Assembly: GCA_013697955.1 (NCBI GenBank) | Contig: JACCVV010000089.1 | Span: forward strand, 1 to 64,000 | DNA from: Tatlockia sp. | GTDB lineage: Bacteria > Pseudomonadota > Gammaproteobacteria > Legionellales > Legionellaceae | Direction: 5' to 3' | Length of the DNA: 64,000 nt | Shown here: positions 9,062-19,537 of the stretch, piece after piece | Layout of the letters: each line of letters starts with the position of its first letter | How positions within the stretch are numbered: position 1 is the stretch's first letter | Notes under the pieces: generated by a model | What the model saw: the letters and a program-made list of their open reading frames with translations, nothing else | Databases searched by the model: none | What the model was told of the DNA's origin: nothing | Position numbers and translations under genes: made by a program

Positions 9062-10775
9062 ATGAGTGATGTCTATATAAAAGCTATAGAAAACTTTGAA
9101 CAATGGCAAAAAGACTGTGGTGAATTCATACTCGATGCCAACTCTAATTTAATGCATAGCTATCTCTATTATTTTAGTGAAGATCCTGAGTTTATCGGTC
9201 AACTAACTCAGTTTTCGAAACAGGTTGCAAATGAGTTAGAACCCCTAGTTCATGAAAACAATCTCGATTGCAACCTTCCTAAAGTTGAACACTTTAATGC
9301 CTTTGGCAAGCGTGAAGACCGAATTATTCATCACCCATCTTATGCGGCTGCCGGTAATTTGATCTATAGTTCAGGGCTATTGCGCTATTTGCTTAAACCC
9401 GGGCAAATGATTAAGACATTAAGTCTTTTTTTATTATCTTCGCATGCTGGTGAGGCAGGACATAATTGTCCAATCGCTTGTAGTGCCGGGATGATTAGGG
9501 TTTTAAAGAATTATTCAAAGTTGGAACAAACAACATTTTATCTTGATAAGTTAACTCAACCTTCCTTTTCATCAGCTTTTACCTCTACCCAATTTTTAAC
9601 TGAAATCCAGGGCGGTTCAGATGTAGGTGCCAATGCCACGATTGCCTTTCAAGATCCTAATCAACAATGGCGAATTAAAGGTAAGAAATGGTTTAGTTCA
9701 AATGCTAATGCTGATTTAATTTTAATTACTGCTCGCTATGATCTAAATTCCACCGGAACAAAAGGTTTAGGCCTTTTTTTAATCGACAAACGGCTTTCTA
9801 ATGGCGAACCCAATTTTTATAAGTTACGACGTCTTAAATCCAAGATTGGAACTCGCTCAATGGCAACGGCCGAAATAGATTTTGAGGAAGCAATTGCTTA
9901 TCCAATGGGAGAACTTGAACAAGGAATACATTTAGCTTTGGGAAATGTGCTTCATATTTCCAGAATTTTTAACGCCTTTTCCGTATTGGGCATGTCGAGA
10001 CGAGCGCAGCAAATTGCTTATTTTTATGCTCAAAACCGCACTGCCTTCAAACACAAAATTATAGAGTATCCTCTAGTTAAAGAATCCTTGGCCCATCAAA
10101 GCAGAAAACACTGCTCTACTCGCCAGCGTTTTTCGTATGGCTTTGATGCAAGACCAATTGGATTCCCGTTCAAATAAGACTGTAGAAAATGAACTATTGC
10201 TGCGGACATTGGCAAATTTGAATAAATATTTTACAGCAAAACGCTGTGTTGAGAACATCCATCACTGCATCGATATTTTAGCCGGTAATGGCACCATTGA
10301 AAATTTTTCATCCTTGCCTCGATTATTACGTGACTCGATAGTCTGTGAAAACTGGGAGGGAACACATTTTACTTTATGGATGCAAATTCTTAGAGATATA
10401 GAAAAGTTTAAAGTCGATGAGCTGTTTGTGAATTATTTATCCGAATTATCAGCAGAAATTAAGGACGATTTTCCTTATAAATCAATTATCAACGATAATA
10501 TCGTTAATTTAAAAGACCAAATAAACGTTCTAAAAAAATTGAGCCCTGCTCTGCAAACTTTGTATATTGAAAAAATAGTCGAACAAATGAGTGTAGTGAA
10601 CGCAGCACTCGCCTTAAGCATAGAAGTTCAAAGTGGAACTTCCCCTAAAACCAAGCAGGGGGCCTTATCGCTATTTATTCATAAGTATCTACATAAAAAA
10701 TATCTCAAAGATGACAATTATTTATCGCTGCTTGATGACGTTTTGGGTTTAAATTCTGCTGACTTTAAGACTTAA
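9062..10775 (+). pseudogene. AidB-like acyl-CoA dehydrogenase, frameshifted
   Basis: Two adjacent frames together make one AidB-type acyl-CoA dehydrogenase of about 570 residues. The first (from ATG 9062) carries the FAD/substrate region with TEIQGGSDVGANATI and KGKKWFSSNA. It then goes out of frame and ends at 10177. The second frame reads KAENTALLASVFRMALMQDQ and continues through DILAGNGTIENFSSLPRLLRD and CENWEGTH to 10775. The switch from the first frame to the next needs one extra base between about 10085 and 10103. Both halves are otherwise well preserved, so either the mutation is recent or one base is miscalled. Confidence 0.8.
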
Positions 10776-10801
10776 TTTAGGTAGATAATGAATCAGGGTG
10801 T

Positions 10802-10834
10802 GGAGCGTTAATAACAAACGCTCCATTTTTAATT
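10802..10834. terminator. Bidirectional Rho-independent terminator
   Basis: Perfect 8-bp stem GGAGCGTT / AACGCTCC with a 7-base loop, followed rightward by a long T-rich run. It sits between the convergent acyl-CoA dehydrogenase and prpD genes. It is strongest for the rightward transcript. Confidence 0.8.
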
Positions 10835-10840
10835 TTTTTT

Positions 10841-12286
10841 TTATTTAACCCATAAAGCCATAAAATCTACGACAGGCATAGCAGACAATGAATTGGTATC
10901 GTTCATTGCTTTTGAAATTTTCTCAATTTTTAAATTATCAAACTGAGTTGCTAAATTACGATTAAATTTCTCAAGTAAGACAGGTATCCCTTCTTCTCGA
11001 CGGCGCCGATGACCAATTGGATATTCCACTGTTATCAAATCAGACTGACTGCCATCTTTGAAAACCAGTTTGATACTATTAGCAATAGAACGTTTATCAG
11101 GATCAAGATAATCAATGGTAAATTGCCGGTTTTCACTAACATTCATTTTTTCTCGTAATTGATCAATTCGCGCATCGGCTGCAATTTCGTTTTCATAGTG
11201 CTCCGCCTTTAAATCACCGTGCAATAAAGCAATTGCTACCATATATTGCAAACAATGATCGCGATCGGCAGGATTATGTAAGGCTCCCTGTTTGGAAATA
11301 ATGCGAATCGCTGATTCGTGAGTCACTATATCTATCCGCGCAATATCTTCAAAACGTGCTTTAACTTGCGGATGTAAAATTACAGCGCATTCAACGGCTG
11401 TTTGAGCATGAAATTCAGCTGGGTAGGACAGTTTAAATAAAACGTTTTCCATCACATAGGAACCATAGGGTCTTTGAAATTTGAAAGGTTTTCCTCCAAA
11501 GAGAACGTCATAAAATCCCCATTTTGGGGCGGATAAAGCTGAGGGATAGCCCATTTCACCGGTTGATGCAATTAAGGCAAGACGTACAGCGCGTGAAGTT
11601 GCATCTCCTGCTGCCCAAGATTTTCGTGACCCTGCATTAGGAGCGTGGCGATAAGTCCTTAGACTCTGACCATCTACAAAAACCTGCGACAAGGTTCGAA
11701 GCATTCTGTCTCTATCCGCTCCAAATAAAAAGGCAGCTACAGCGGCTGAGGCAATTTTTACTAAAAAAACATGATCCAAACCGACGCGGTTAAAACTATT
11801 CTCAAGTGCCAAACAACCCTGAATCTCGTGAGCTTTAATCATGGCTGTTAAAACCATATTCATGGTGATTGAAGGCTTTCCCTCTTTTAAATTTTGACGG
11901 CTTACATAATCAGCTACCGCAAGGATGGCGCCTAAATTATCGGAGGGATGCCCCCATTCCGCGGCAAGCCAGGTATCATTAAAATCGAGCCAGCGGATCA
12001 TAGTACCTATATTAAAAGCAGCCTGAACTGGGTCCAGTTCATAATCAGTTCCCGGAACACGGGCTCCGCCGGCAAGAGTTGCTCCTGGAACAATTGGACC
12101 TAATAACTTAGAGCATTCAGAAAAATTAAGCGCTAAAATTCCGCAACTCAATGTATCCATGAGGCACAGCCTAGCTGTTTCGTAGGCGTCAGGACTTTTA
12201 ATTTCAGTATTTAATACATAATCAACGATGCCGGAAATTACAGAGTCATAATCGGGCTTTATATTATCTTCTACAAAAGATTGCAT
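10841..12286 (-). CDS. prpD: 2-methylcitrate dehydratase PrpD
   Basis: Dehydrates 2-methylcitrate to 2-methyl-cis-aconitate in the methylcitrate cycle for propionyl-CoA disposal. It is a MmgE/PrpD family protein of 481 residues, close to the usual 480-485. Visible hallmarks are [12 protein letters not shown] near residue 47, [10 protein letters not shown] with AEWGHPSDN near 97-115, and a [12 protein letters not shown] segment in the C-terminal half. It is the last gene of prpB-prpC-prpD and starts directly after the prpC stop. Downstream is a strong bidirectional terminator. Confidence 0.93.
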   Translation of the reverse strand: MQSFVEDNIKPDYDSVISGIVDYVLNTEIKSPDAYETARLCLMDTLSCGILALNFSECSKLLGPIVPGATLAGGARVPGTDYELDPVQAAFNIGTMIRWLDFNDTWLAAEWGHPSDNLGAILAVADYVSRQNLKEGKPSITMNMVLTAMIKAHEIQGCLALENSFNRVGLDHVFLVKIASAAVAAFLFGADRDRMLRTLSQVFVDGQSLRTYRHAPNAGSRKSWAAGDATSRAVRLALIASTGEMGYPSALSAPKWGFYDVLFGGKPFKFQRPYGSYVMENVLFKLSYPAEFHAQTAVECAVILHPQVKARFEDIARIDIVTHESAIRIISKQGALHNPADRDHCLQYMVAIALLHGDLKAEHYENEIAADARIDQLREKMNVSENRQFTIDYLDPDKRSIANSIKLVFKDGSQSDLITVEYPIGHRRRREEGIPVLLEKFNRNLATQFDNLKIEKISKAMNDTNSLSAMPVVDFMALWVK

Positions 12287-13408
12287 TTATGATCTCTCCT
12301 CAATTGGGATAAATTCTCTTGGCTCTTGGCCTGTATATTCGGAACTGGGCCTAATCAGGCGATTGTCCGCTCGTTGTTCAAAAACGTGTGCAGACCAGCC
12401 AGTGATTCTGGACATTACGAATATGGGTGTAAATAAAGGAGTTGGGATACCACAGTAGTGATAAGCGGATGCAGAATAAAAATCCAGATTAGGAAACAAT
12501 TTTTTCTCGCGTCTCATAATTTCTTCTATTCGTTCTGAAACCTCATAGAGTAATTTTGATTGTCTAAATTCTGCCAATTTAAGCGACCAGGCTTTAATTA
12601 TGTCAGAACGCGGATCAGAATCCCTATATACTCGATGACCAAAGCCCATAATTTTTTCTTTGTTAGCAAGCATTTCCATCAAAGCAGTTTCTGCCTGTTC
12701 TGGGCTTTTGTATTTTTCAATTAATTCCATCGCAGCTTCATTAGCGCCACCATGCAAGGGACCTCTTAATGTGCCTATTGCTGAAGTAATTGCAGAATAA
12801 AAATCCGACAAAGTACCGGCCGTCACCCTGGCAGCAAAGGTTGAAGCATTGAATTCATGTTCCGCATATAGGATCAAGGATACATTCATCATATCCACTT
12901 CCATCTTAGTCGGCGGCCTGCCATGAAGAAGGGCTAAAAAATGCCCGCCGACCGTTTGTTCGTCAGATTCACCACTAATTTCTTTGGACTGATAATGATA
13001 GGCATACCAATAGCACATCATTCCGGGAAAAATAGCGAGTAAACGATCGGCAATACTATGTTGTTGATTGAAATTTTCTTCGGGTTCCAAATTTCCAAGC
13101 ATTGAACAGCCCGTTCGCAAAACATCCATGGGATGGGTGTTTTTTGGGATCAATTTCAAGACTTTTATGAGTTCCTCGGGCAAACGACGTAAACCTGCCA
13201 ATTTTTTCGAATAGGTACTTAGTTCGGCTTTGGTTGGTAATTTCCCATAATGCAGTAAATAGGCGACTTCTTCAAAGGTTGCTTTTGCTGCTAAATCGTC
13301 AATCGAATAACCGCGATAGGTAAGCCCTTTTCCCTCTTGTCCTACAGTTGAAATTGCTGATTCTCCAGCAATGACACCAGCCAATCCTCCAGCCGCTTTA
13401 TTGACCAT
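12287..13408 (-). CDS. prpC: 2-methylcitrate synthase PrpC
   Basis: Condenses propionyl-CoA with oxaloacetate to 2-methylcitrate. It is a citrate-synthase-family protein of 373 residues in the short form typical of PrpC. The catalytic histidine segments [15 protein letters not shown] and [14 protein letters not shown] are visible, with an RPSSEYTG stretch near the end. Embedding between prpB (11-base overlap) and prpD supports methylcitrate synthase over the TCA enzyme. Side activity with acetyl-CoA is common in the family. Confidence 0.92.
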   Translation of the reverse strand: MVNKAAGGLAGVIAGESAISTVGQEGKGLTYRGYSIDDLAAKATFEEVAYLLHYGKLPTKAELSTYSKKLAGLRRLPEELIKVLKLIPKNTHPMDVLRTGCSMLGNLEPEENFNQQHSIADRLLAIFPGMMCYWYAYHYQSKEISGESDEQTVGGHFLALLHGRPPTKMEVDMMNVSLILYAEHEFNASTFAARVTAGTLSDFYSAITSAIGTLRGPLHGGANEAAMELIEKYKSPEQAETALMEMLANKEKIMGFGHRVYRDSDPRSDIIKAWSLKLAEFRQSKLLYEVSERIEEIMRREKKLFPNLDFYSASAYHYCGIPTPLFTPIFVMSRITGWSAHVFEQRADNRLIRPSSEYTGQEPREFIPIEERS

Positions 13409-14282
13409 CCTTAACCTCCATTAATTGATCCAGTTTTTTTTCATAATCGGTGTAACCCAAGATTTCATATAAGTCTTGGCGGGTTTGCATCGTATCGATT
13501 AACCCTTTCTGGGTACCTTCTCTTTGGATCTCTTTATAAATATTTAAAGCCGCCTGCGACATGGCCCTGAAAGCGCTCAGCGGATATAAAATCAATTGTA
13601 CGCCAGCTTTGGCAAGTTCGTCGCGAGTAAATAAGGGTGTATTGCCAAACTCGGTAATATTAGCGAGTATCGGTACCTTCATGTTTTTGCAAAAGATTTC
13701 ATATTCGGCCAAGGTTGTCATTGCTTCTGGAAAAATCATATCAGCACCGAGTTCCACACAAAGTTCAGCCCGCTCTATTGCTGCATTCATACCATCAACA
13801 GAATAGGCATCGGTGCGCGCCATGATGATAAAATCCTGATCTTTACGGGTATCCACTGCGATTTTTATTCTATCTGCCATTTCCTGCATGGAAACAATTG
13901 CTTTATTGGGGCGATGACCACAACGCTTGGCTAGAATTTGATCTTCAATATGAATAGCAGCAACACCCGAACTTTCCATCAGTTTTACTGTTCGAGCAAT
14001 ATTAAAAGCATGGCCCCACCCCGTATCCACATCAACCAAGAGTGGTAATGAGCAGGCTTGGGTTATTCGCCTTGCATCTTCTAAAACTTCTGCCAATCCT
14101 GTCATTCCTAAATCAGGCAGCCCATAAGATGCATTAGCCACACCCGCACCCGATAAGTAAATAGCCTGGCAACCAGCGGATTCCGCAAGCATGGCTGAAA
14201 AAGCATTAATAGTACCGACAATTTGCAAGGGTCCTTGATTGGAAATTAATGAGCGCATCTGTTTTCCAGCAGAGGTTGACAT
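13398..14282 (-). CDS. prpB: 2-methylisocitrate lyase PrpB
   Basis: Cleaves 2-methylisocitrate to pyruvate and succinate, the last step of the methylcitrate cycle. It is an isocitrate-lyase-superfamily TIM barrel of 294 residues. The metal-binding DVDTGWG lies at 84-90, and the catalytic KRCGH at 119-123 (KKCGH in many relatives). AAGGAG stands eight bases before the ATG. It is the first gene of prpBCD, with a promoter-like sequence about 75 bases upstream. No prpR-type regulator lies beside it. Confidence 0.94.
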   Translation of the reverse strand: MSTSAGKQMRSLISNQGPLQIVGTINAFSAMLAESAGCQAIYLSGAGVANASYGLPDLGMTGLAEVLEDARRITQACSLPLLVDVDTGWGHAFNIARTVKLMESSGVAAIHIEDQILAKRCGHRPNKAIVSMQEMADRIKIAVDTRKDQDFIIMARTDAYSVDGMNAAIERAELCVELGADMIFPEAMTTLAEYEIFCKNMKVPILANITEFGNTPLFTRDELAKAGVQLILYPLSAFRAMSQAALNIYKEIQREGTQKGLIDTMQTRQDLYEILGYTDYEKKLDQLMEVKDGQ

Positions 14283-14356
14283 TTATTCACTCCTTGATTT
14301 TGTGAAATGACTTATTTGCTGACAGCCGGAATAGCAACTGGCGAAATGAAGCTAAG

Positions 14357-14386
14357 AATTTAGAACATATTTGGGTGGATTGTCAA
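14357..14386 (-). promoter_or_regulatory. Sigma70-like promoter of prpBCD
   Basis: On the minus strand, a perfect -35 TTGACA (14381-14386) lies 18 bases from TAAATT (14357-14362), about 75 bases ahead of the prpB start. Confidence 0.5.
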
Positions 14387-14420
14387 AAATTATTCTTTAA
14401 GGAAAAAATGAGAATTCAAT

Positions 14421-14485
14421 AAAAAAGCCATCATTTTATTATCGCTTCGGAGCTTGTCTTTCCAATAACAATGATAGCTTTTTGC
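14421..14485 (-). terminator. Long imperfect hairpin, probable terminator of the phzF-like gene
   Basis: The arms AAAAAGC-ATCATT at left and AATGAT-GCTTTTT at right pair with few mismatches over about 20 bp. A small GCTTCGGAGC stem forms inside the loop. The A- and T-runs at the two feet make it usable in either direction. Confidence 0.55.
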
Positions 14486-14593
14486 CATTAATCTTTTTGA
14501 TTCAAACTTTTTTTCATTTAGTTGGCCAATCCGTCACGCATATCACAACGAAGGCTTCGGTTTATTGGGGAATCTCCCTGTGGTGACCAACAA

Positions 14594-15382
14594 CTAGATC
14601 ACTAAATGTCCTTTTAGATACCATTTACAATGTCCTGAAAGCGAAACTCGTTCTTCATGCACTTCACAGATTAAAGAACCTTTTCTAAAAGAACCTTGAA
14701 TTGCACAGAGACTGTTTTTATTAAGACGTTCAGCCCAAAACGGAGCAAGAACACAATGGGCAGAGCCTGTTACCGGATCTTCGGGAATATTGTATTTAGG
14801 ATAAAAACAACGTGAATAAAAGTCTGCTTCGGCACAGCCAGAAGTTAAAATAAGCCCTCGTTTGGGCAGCTTTGCCAGTGCCTTAAGATCTACCTGAGCT
14901 TGTAGGACTTGGCTTTCGTCAGAAAGTAAGATTAAATAATCCAAATCGCTTTCATAGATATCAACTGCAGGTTTATCCACCAAATCCGCAATAATATCAG
15001 GCCTATCACTTAGACCAAAGGAAAGACGAGGAAGTTCGAGGATATAACAATCATTTTTTTTCATAACTGTTAATGGGCCGCTTAAACTGGAAAAATTAAC
15101 CAGGTTACCTTTGCACTTACCTAATTCATGAAGAGCAAAACCAGCCGCAAGCGTTGCATGTCCACAAAGGCTAACCTCCCCTTTTGGAGTAAACCAGCGA
15201 ATATGGAAATTGTGAAGTTCATCTTCTATAACAAAGGCGGTTTCGGAGAGGTTATTTTCTACAGCTATGGCCTGCATAAGCTCATCATTAAGCCAATCAC
15301 TCAATAAACACACTGCTGCAGGATTGCCATAAAAAACTTTATCGGTAAAAGCATCTATCTGAAAAATTTCGATGTCCTGCAT
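14594..15382 (-). CDS. PhzF-family isomerase/epimerase-like protein
   Basis: Member of the PhzF/diaminopimelate-epimerase-like fold. It starts at the ATG of MQDIEIFQIDAF, where the family begins; the 26-residue upstream extension is rejected. The product is 262 residues. Family hallmarks are FTDKVFYGNPAAVCLL, the catalytic glutamate in NNLSETAFV, a WFTPKGEVSLCGHATLAAGF segment, and EDPVTGSAHC in the second half. No phenazine genes are nearby, so the substrate is unknown and the phenazine name should not be carried over. Confidence 0.88.
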   Translation of the reverse strand: MQDIEIFQIDAFTDKVFYGNPAAVCLLSDWLNDELMQAIAVENNLSETAFVIEDELHNFHIRWFTPKGEVSLCGHATLAAGFALHELGKCKGNLVNFSSLSGPLTVMKKNDCYILELPRLSFGLSDRPDIIADLVDKPAVDIYESDLDYLILLSDESQVLQAQVDLKALAKLPKRGLILTSGCAEADFYSRCFYPKYNIPEDPVTGSAHCVLAPFWAERLNKNSLCAIQGSFRKGSLICEVHEERVSLSGHCKWYLKGHLVI

Positions 15383-15498
15383 TGCTACCCTCACGAGACT
15401 TATGATTGGCTGGCAAGAGTAACTCTTCTGAAAGCGGATAATCAAGACTTTCGTTTCCAAAGATGACGAATATTTTTAGAAACTGTCATCTTAGTTCG

Positions 15499-15705
15499 CT
15501 ACCTTAAACTAAGAATCTCTTCCCAATCCGCCATGTCAACCAGGAAAGGGGATGATATATTTCTTGCTCTGATCATGGGTCTGAAATTAGATATTACTGA
15601 GAGTAAGTCTTTGGATAATTTATGAAATTCTTCAGGGTTTAATTCAACAATTTCTTTAAAGCAATCCAGGTCCTGCCTCCTTGGACTAGCTGCTTTGTTT
15701 ACCAT
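15499..15705 (-). CDS. Small hypothetical protein, 68 residues
   Basis: Family not recognised. AAAGGA lies nine bases before the ATG, which supports expression. It is a mixed-charge, helical-looking soluble protein ending in DWEEILSLR, with no signal peptide. It lies between mnmC and the phzF-like gene on the same strand, 24 bases after mnmC, so it may be co-transcribed. A chance ORF cannot be excluded. Confidence 0.45.
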   Translation of the reverse strand: MVNKAASPRRQDLDCFKEIVELNPEEFHKLSKDLLSVISNFRPMIRARNISSPFLVDMADWEEILSLR

Positions 15706-15729
15706 AATAAGATCCTTTACTTCATTAGA

Positions 15730-17763
15730 TTAATCATAGCCTCGGATTATTTTTTTTATCAGAAATCTTGCCGGTGCCAATGACTTTGCAACCGATTGAG
15801 AAATTTGCGCTGGCTCTTGATTAATTAGTGAAGCTAGCCATTCAGCAGCAAGCGGAATGGTAGCTAAGCCTCTTGAGCCAAATCCTGCGCATATAAATAA
15901 TCCTGGAAGATAGGTGCCGGAAAGAGGAATCCACCGTTTTGCATTGGTCGAAAGAGTAGAAAAATGGGAATAAAATCGTTCAACATCAGGAATTGGACCC
16001 ACCAAGGGTAAATAATCAGTGGTAGCTGCCCTTATTCCTACCCAATTTTCCTTGATTTCTGCTGACCAATTGATTTTGCTGCCGAAATTAGCCAATCGAC
16101 TTAAGTTAGCTTCATCGTCAATTAAATAACTGGCACTATCAATAGAATTGAGGTGATAGCTTGCACCTAGTGCATGCCTATCTCGGTGCGCAGGTAAAAT
16201 ATGGCCTTCTCCACAGATTGGAATTTTCAGTTTAAGAGATTGTTCGTTAGAAGCGATCGTGGTCATTTGACCGCGAATAGGCTTTAGAGGAAAGAACTCG
16301 GTTTGTGAGAAATGCGTTGCCTGATAGCCATTTGCTAATACTAAAACCTCTGCAGAATTGTCTCCAGCCTGCCAAAGTCCGTCTTCATAGTTAATTTCAT
16401 TTACTTTGTTATTGGGAATCCACTGAATTCCAGCTCTTTGCCGTAAATTATGACATAGAGCCTGAGAATCTAACCAACCTGAATCATTAATAAATAATCC
16501 GCCTTCATCCAGTTGTATTCCAGCTAAACAAGAGGCTTCTGCTGAGTCAACAAGTCTTGCTAGCTCGGGATAGGCACAAAGCCATTTGTTTAGATCAACT
16601 TGTGAAAGTCGTTCAGGTTCATTCGATGCAAGCTGTAATAAACCTGATAATTGGCCAATTGTTTGGGATTGTAATAATTGTTTATAGATCGGAATAGCAT
16701 ATAAATAAGCTGACAGCATAAACTCCGTAAAAGGTGAGCGATATCCGGAAAATTTTGGGTACAGCACCGCTTGTGTATTGCCCGAAGCACCCTGTCCAAC
16801 TTCAGAGTTTTCATCCAGAAGAAGAACCTGCCAACCCCTTTTTGCTAAAGCATAGGCACTAAAACAACCGGCTAATCCGGCGCCAATTACAATAGCTTTT
16901 TTCTGTTTATAGTTTATTGGCTTAACAATTTGCCAAGGTGTTGAGCGTAATTTTTTATTTGAGACTAATATCGTTTCAAGTTGTGCAACTACCATAGACC
17001 GCTTAGCGCCAAAGCCTTTTCTTTTGTTCAATTTAAAACCGGCTGCGAGCAAATTTTCTTTTACTAAGGCTGCGGCGGAATAGGTTGCTAACGTAGTTCC
17101 CTTTTTGGAGAGCAAAGCGAGAATTTGCAACAATTCCGTAGACCACATTTCCTTATTTTTAGAAGGAGTGAAACCATCTAAAAACCAGGCATCTACAAAA
17201 TTAGTTCTCAACTGCCCTTCAAGTGGATTATCTCCGCAGAGCAAAAGTTCTTTATAACAAGCCGAGGCCTCTCCTATCATTAAAGTTAAATTAATACGAC
17301 CTTCTGCAAATTCAAGCTGATGAAAACCTGGAGTTAGAACTGGATATGTATTGATTAATTCCTGCGCTAGATCATGCAATTGAGGCCACAAATTGAGACA
17401 GGTCTCCAAATCCTCTCTTCTTAGGGGAAATTTTTCACAACTGTAATAGAAAAGTTTTGCAGACTTAGGTGCATGGCTTAACCATAGCGACCAGGCTAAG
17501 AGGAAATTTAATCCCGAACCGAAACCTGTTTCCCCAATTGTAAAATAGTTATCACTTAATGTTTCCCAACGTTTAATTAACTGATTGCCATCAATAAAAA
17601 CATGAGTTTTTTCTGCAAGGCCATTATCTGTAGAAAAATAGATATCATCGAAAGTGTCTGAAAACGGCAGGCCCTCAGGCCATGACAGCTTTGCCATTTC
17701 AATTGGAAGGAAGGATTTACTCAAAGATTTCTTAAGTTTTAAGGGGTGTGGGCTATTATACAA
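15730..17763 (-). CDS. mnmC: Bifunctional tRNA mnm5s2U methyltransferase / cmnm5s2U oxidoreductase MnmC
   Basis: Completes the mnm5s2U34 modification of tRNAs. The N-terminal methyltransferase has GETGFGSGLNF at 78-88 and DAWFLDGFTPSKN at 191-203. The C-terminal FAD oxidoreductase has the dinucleotide motif GAGLAG at 294-299. The frame opens with TTG at 17763. Alignment by eye with known MnmC N-termini extends upstream of the ATG at codon 23, so that ATG is too short; a TTG at codon 14 (17724) is also possible. The 677-residue length is normal. It overlaps the POT gene by 25 bases. Confidence 0.92.
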   Translation of the reverse strand: MYNSPHPLKLKKSLSKSFLPIEMAKLSWPEGLPFSDTFDDIYFSTDNGLAEKTHVFIDGNQLIKRWETLSDNYFTIGETGFGSGLNFLLAWSLWLSHAPKSAKLFYYSCEKFPLRREDLETCLNLWPQLHDLAQELINTYPVLTPGFHQLEFAEGRINLTLMIGEASACYKELLLCGDNPLEGQLRTNFVDAWFLDGFTPSKNKEMWSTELLQILALLSKKGTTLATYSAAALVKENLLAAGFKLNKRKGFGAKRSMVVAQLETILVSNKKLRSTPWQIVKPINYKQKKAIVIGAGLAGCFSAYALAKRGWQVLLLDENSEVGQGASGNTQAVLYPKFSGYRSPFTEFMLSAYLYAIPIYKQLLQSQTIGQLSGLLQLASNEPERLSQVDLNKWLCAYPELARLVDSAEASCLAGIQLDEGGLFINDSGWLDSQALCHNLRQRAGIQWIPNNKVNEINYEDGLWQAGDNSAEVLVLANGYQATHFSQTEFFPLKPIRGQMTTIASNEQSLKLKIPICGEGHILPAHRDRHALGASYHLNSIDSASYLIDDEANLSRLANFGSKINWSAEIKENWVGIRAATTDYLPLVGPIPDVERFYSHFSTLSTNAKRWIPLSGTYLPGLFICAGFGSRGLATIPLAAEWLASLINQEPAQISQSVAKSLAPARFLIKKIIRGYD

Positions 17764-19274
17764 GAATTGGAAGCCGAATCTAAATCCGGTTTTTTAGGGC
17801 TTTTTTTATTCTTAGGAATTTGTTCAATCCACCCTTTCAGTTTCGGTGTCAATAGATAAAGAAGCAACGCTGATGCCAGCGCTAACAAGCCTAAATTTAG
17901 AAAAACCTGACTATAGCCATTATTAGTGATTAAGGGCGAAGTACTATTCTGCCCGACGATCATCAGGTTTGAGCTAAAGCTTGACAAAGAAGCGCCAACT
18001 CCAGTCGCAAGCAGCCACATGCCCATCATAATGCCCTGCAGCGAATTTGGCGCCAACGCACCAATCATGGCATAACCAATGGGGGAAATAAGGAGTTCGC
18101 CGGCACTTTGTAAAATGAAACTTAAAATTATCCAATCTGCTGATACCATTCCATTCGTATTAGCATGGCTTATTCCAATAGGTAAAATGACAAAAGCGAT
18201 ACCTATCAACGCTAAAGCACATGCGAATTGAGCTGGTATGTTTATTTTTATCCCACGTGCTCGTAACTTATTCTGCATCAAAGCTAATAAGGGTCCGCCG
18301 ATGACAATGCAACTGGTGTTTATATTCTGAAACCATTGCGGGGGTATGTTGATTTGATGAAAATGTCGGTCAACATTATGAGCGATGAAATTAGTCAATC
18401 CCATCGGACCAATTTGGTAAAGAGTCCAAAAAACTGTACTAATGACCATCAGAACAGTAAAAGCAAACATTTTCTCACGAGCTTCAATACTTTTTTGGCG
18501 TATCGCAAGCCAAAAGATAAGGAACACCATCGCAACACCTGTTAGCAAAATCAATTGATTTACTGATTCTGCAAAATGGAGAACCTGATTTAAAATCAGC
18601 GGCAAAATTCCCACTAAAATTAGCCCTATAAAAAATGATTTTCGTTGAGATTTTAAAGATAATTGTGAATAAGAGGTCAATTTATCAGCCAAACTTTGCC
18701 AACAAAACAAACAAATAAATAAGGCTGTCATATTTCCTAAGGAACTAAACATAAACAGTTGGTGATAATCTTGTGATATTTGAAAATAGCCGCTTAAGCT
18801 AAATCCAACAAAAAAACCAATATTCATACCAGCATAATTCCATAGAAATGCCGTTTCGCGTCGGTTATCCTGTGGATCAAATCGTTGAGTCAACATGCAA
18901 TTAATACAAGTCACATTTAAACCGCAGCCGGTTAAAAACAAAGCCAAACCATAGTTAAGACAGGTTTCGTGGACTTCGCCTAATAAAATACAGCCGATAA
19001 TTTGAGTAATCATTCCTAAACAAAACAAAGCACGATTTGAAAAAAAACGACCTCCCAAAAATCCACCTAGCAAGTGCAGTGCAAAATTAACTGCCACAAA
19101 AACACCCCTGGTTGTATTGGCATGCTTTACCGAAAAACCAAGCGTCCCTGTCATATACAAAACTAGAGTTGAATAAAGTACGCTAAAGCTTAGGGTTGAA
19201 AAAATCTGAATGAAGAAGAGCACAATTGTGCCTTGAGGCAGGCTGTTTTTAATAGAAGTTTCTTTCAACATCAA
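17739..19274 (-). CDS. POT/PTR-family proton-dependent peptide transporter
   Basis: Inner-membrane MFS protein of the proton-coupled oligopeptide transporter family, 511 residues with about 12-14 hydrophobic helices. The N-terminal ...LVLYMTGTLGF motif, GGFLGGRFF, and the FLWNYAGMNIGFFVGFSLSG segment match the family signatures. The C-terminal half carries LQSAGELLISPIGYAM, where the conserved SxGE-like glutamate sits. Di- and tripeptide import would suit an amino-acid-feeding organism. Two adjacent ATGs start the frame. Confidence 0.85.
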   Translation of the reverse strand: MMLKETSIKNSLPQGTIVLFFIQIFSTLSFSVLYSTLVLYMTGTLGFSVKHANTTRGVFVAVNFALHLLGGFLGGRFFSNRALFCLGMITQIIGCILLGEVHETCLNYGLALFLTGCGLNVTCINCMLTQRFDPQDNRRETAFLWNYAGMNIGFFVGFSLSGYFQISQDYHQLFMFSSLGNMTALFICLFCWQSLADKLTSYSQLSLKSQRKSFFIGLILVGILPLILNQVLHFAESVNQLILLTGVAMVFLIFWLAIRQKSIEAREKMFAFTVLMVISTVFWTLYQIGPMGLTNFIAHNVDRHFHQINIPPQWFQNINTSCIVIGGPLLALMQNKLRARGIKINIPAQFACALALIGIAFVILPIGISHANTNGMVSADWIILSFILQSAGELLISPIGYAMIGALAPNSLQGIMMGMWLLATGVGASLSSFSSNLMIVGQNSTSPLITNNGYSQVFLNLGLLALASALLLYLLTPKLKGWIEQIPKNKKSPKKPDLDSASNSCIIAHTP

Positions 19275-19477
19275 TGCTACTCCACAAATGAAAGTCTTTT
19301 CTCTTCTAAAGGCTTGCTCATTTTTCTTGATTTTGTGAGCAAATTTAATATGACACGTAAAATATTTACTGTCTATTGAACAAAAAGGTGGTAAATAATC
19401 TTCTTACAAAAACCTTCAATTTCTTTACAATCCTTACAATTCAATTATTTCTGTTAGTAAAATTTATTGAAGAAAAT

Positions 19478-19505
19478 TTGATCTATACCAAACTGACGTT
19501 ATAGT
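19478..19505 (+). promoter_or_regulatory. Probable promoter of pta-ackA
   Basis: TTGATC (19478-19483) and TATAGT (19500-19505) are separated by 16 bases and lie 33 bases ahead of the pta GTG start. Confidence 0.45.
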
Positions 19506-19537
19506 TAAGAAATCATTCGTGCGAAAGAGGAGCTGGT

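Larger units (their letters stand above)
14283..14593. other. Intergenic region between phzF-like gene and prpB
   Basis: Holds the prpB leader and promoter, then a long terminator-like inverted repeat. Next to the phzF-like stop is a GC-richer block (14525-14590) containing the short palindrome CGAAGGCTTCG. No ORF or RNA gene was recognised. Confidence 0.5.

Noticed and set aside
15461-15498. Short gap before the phzF-like gene read as part of that ORF
   Set aside because: The 26-residue extension of the phzF-like frame is unlike the family, which begins at MQDIEIFQID.
19425-19438. CpxR-like TTTAC/TTAC pair ahead of pta
   Set aside because: One base mismatched and spacing one short of the consensus, so not reported as a site.
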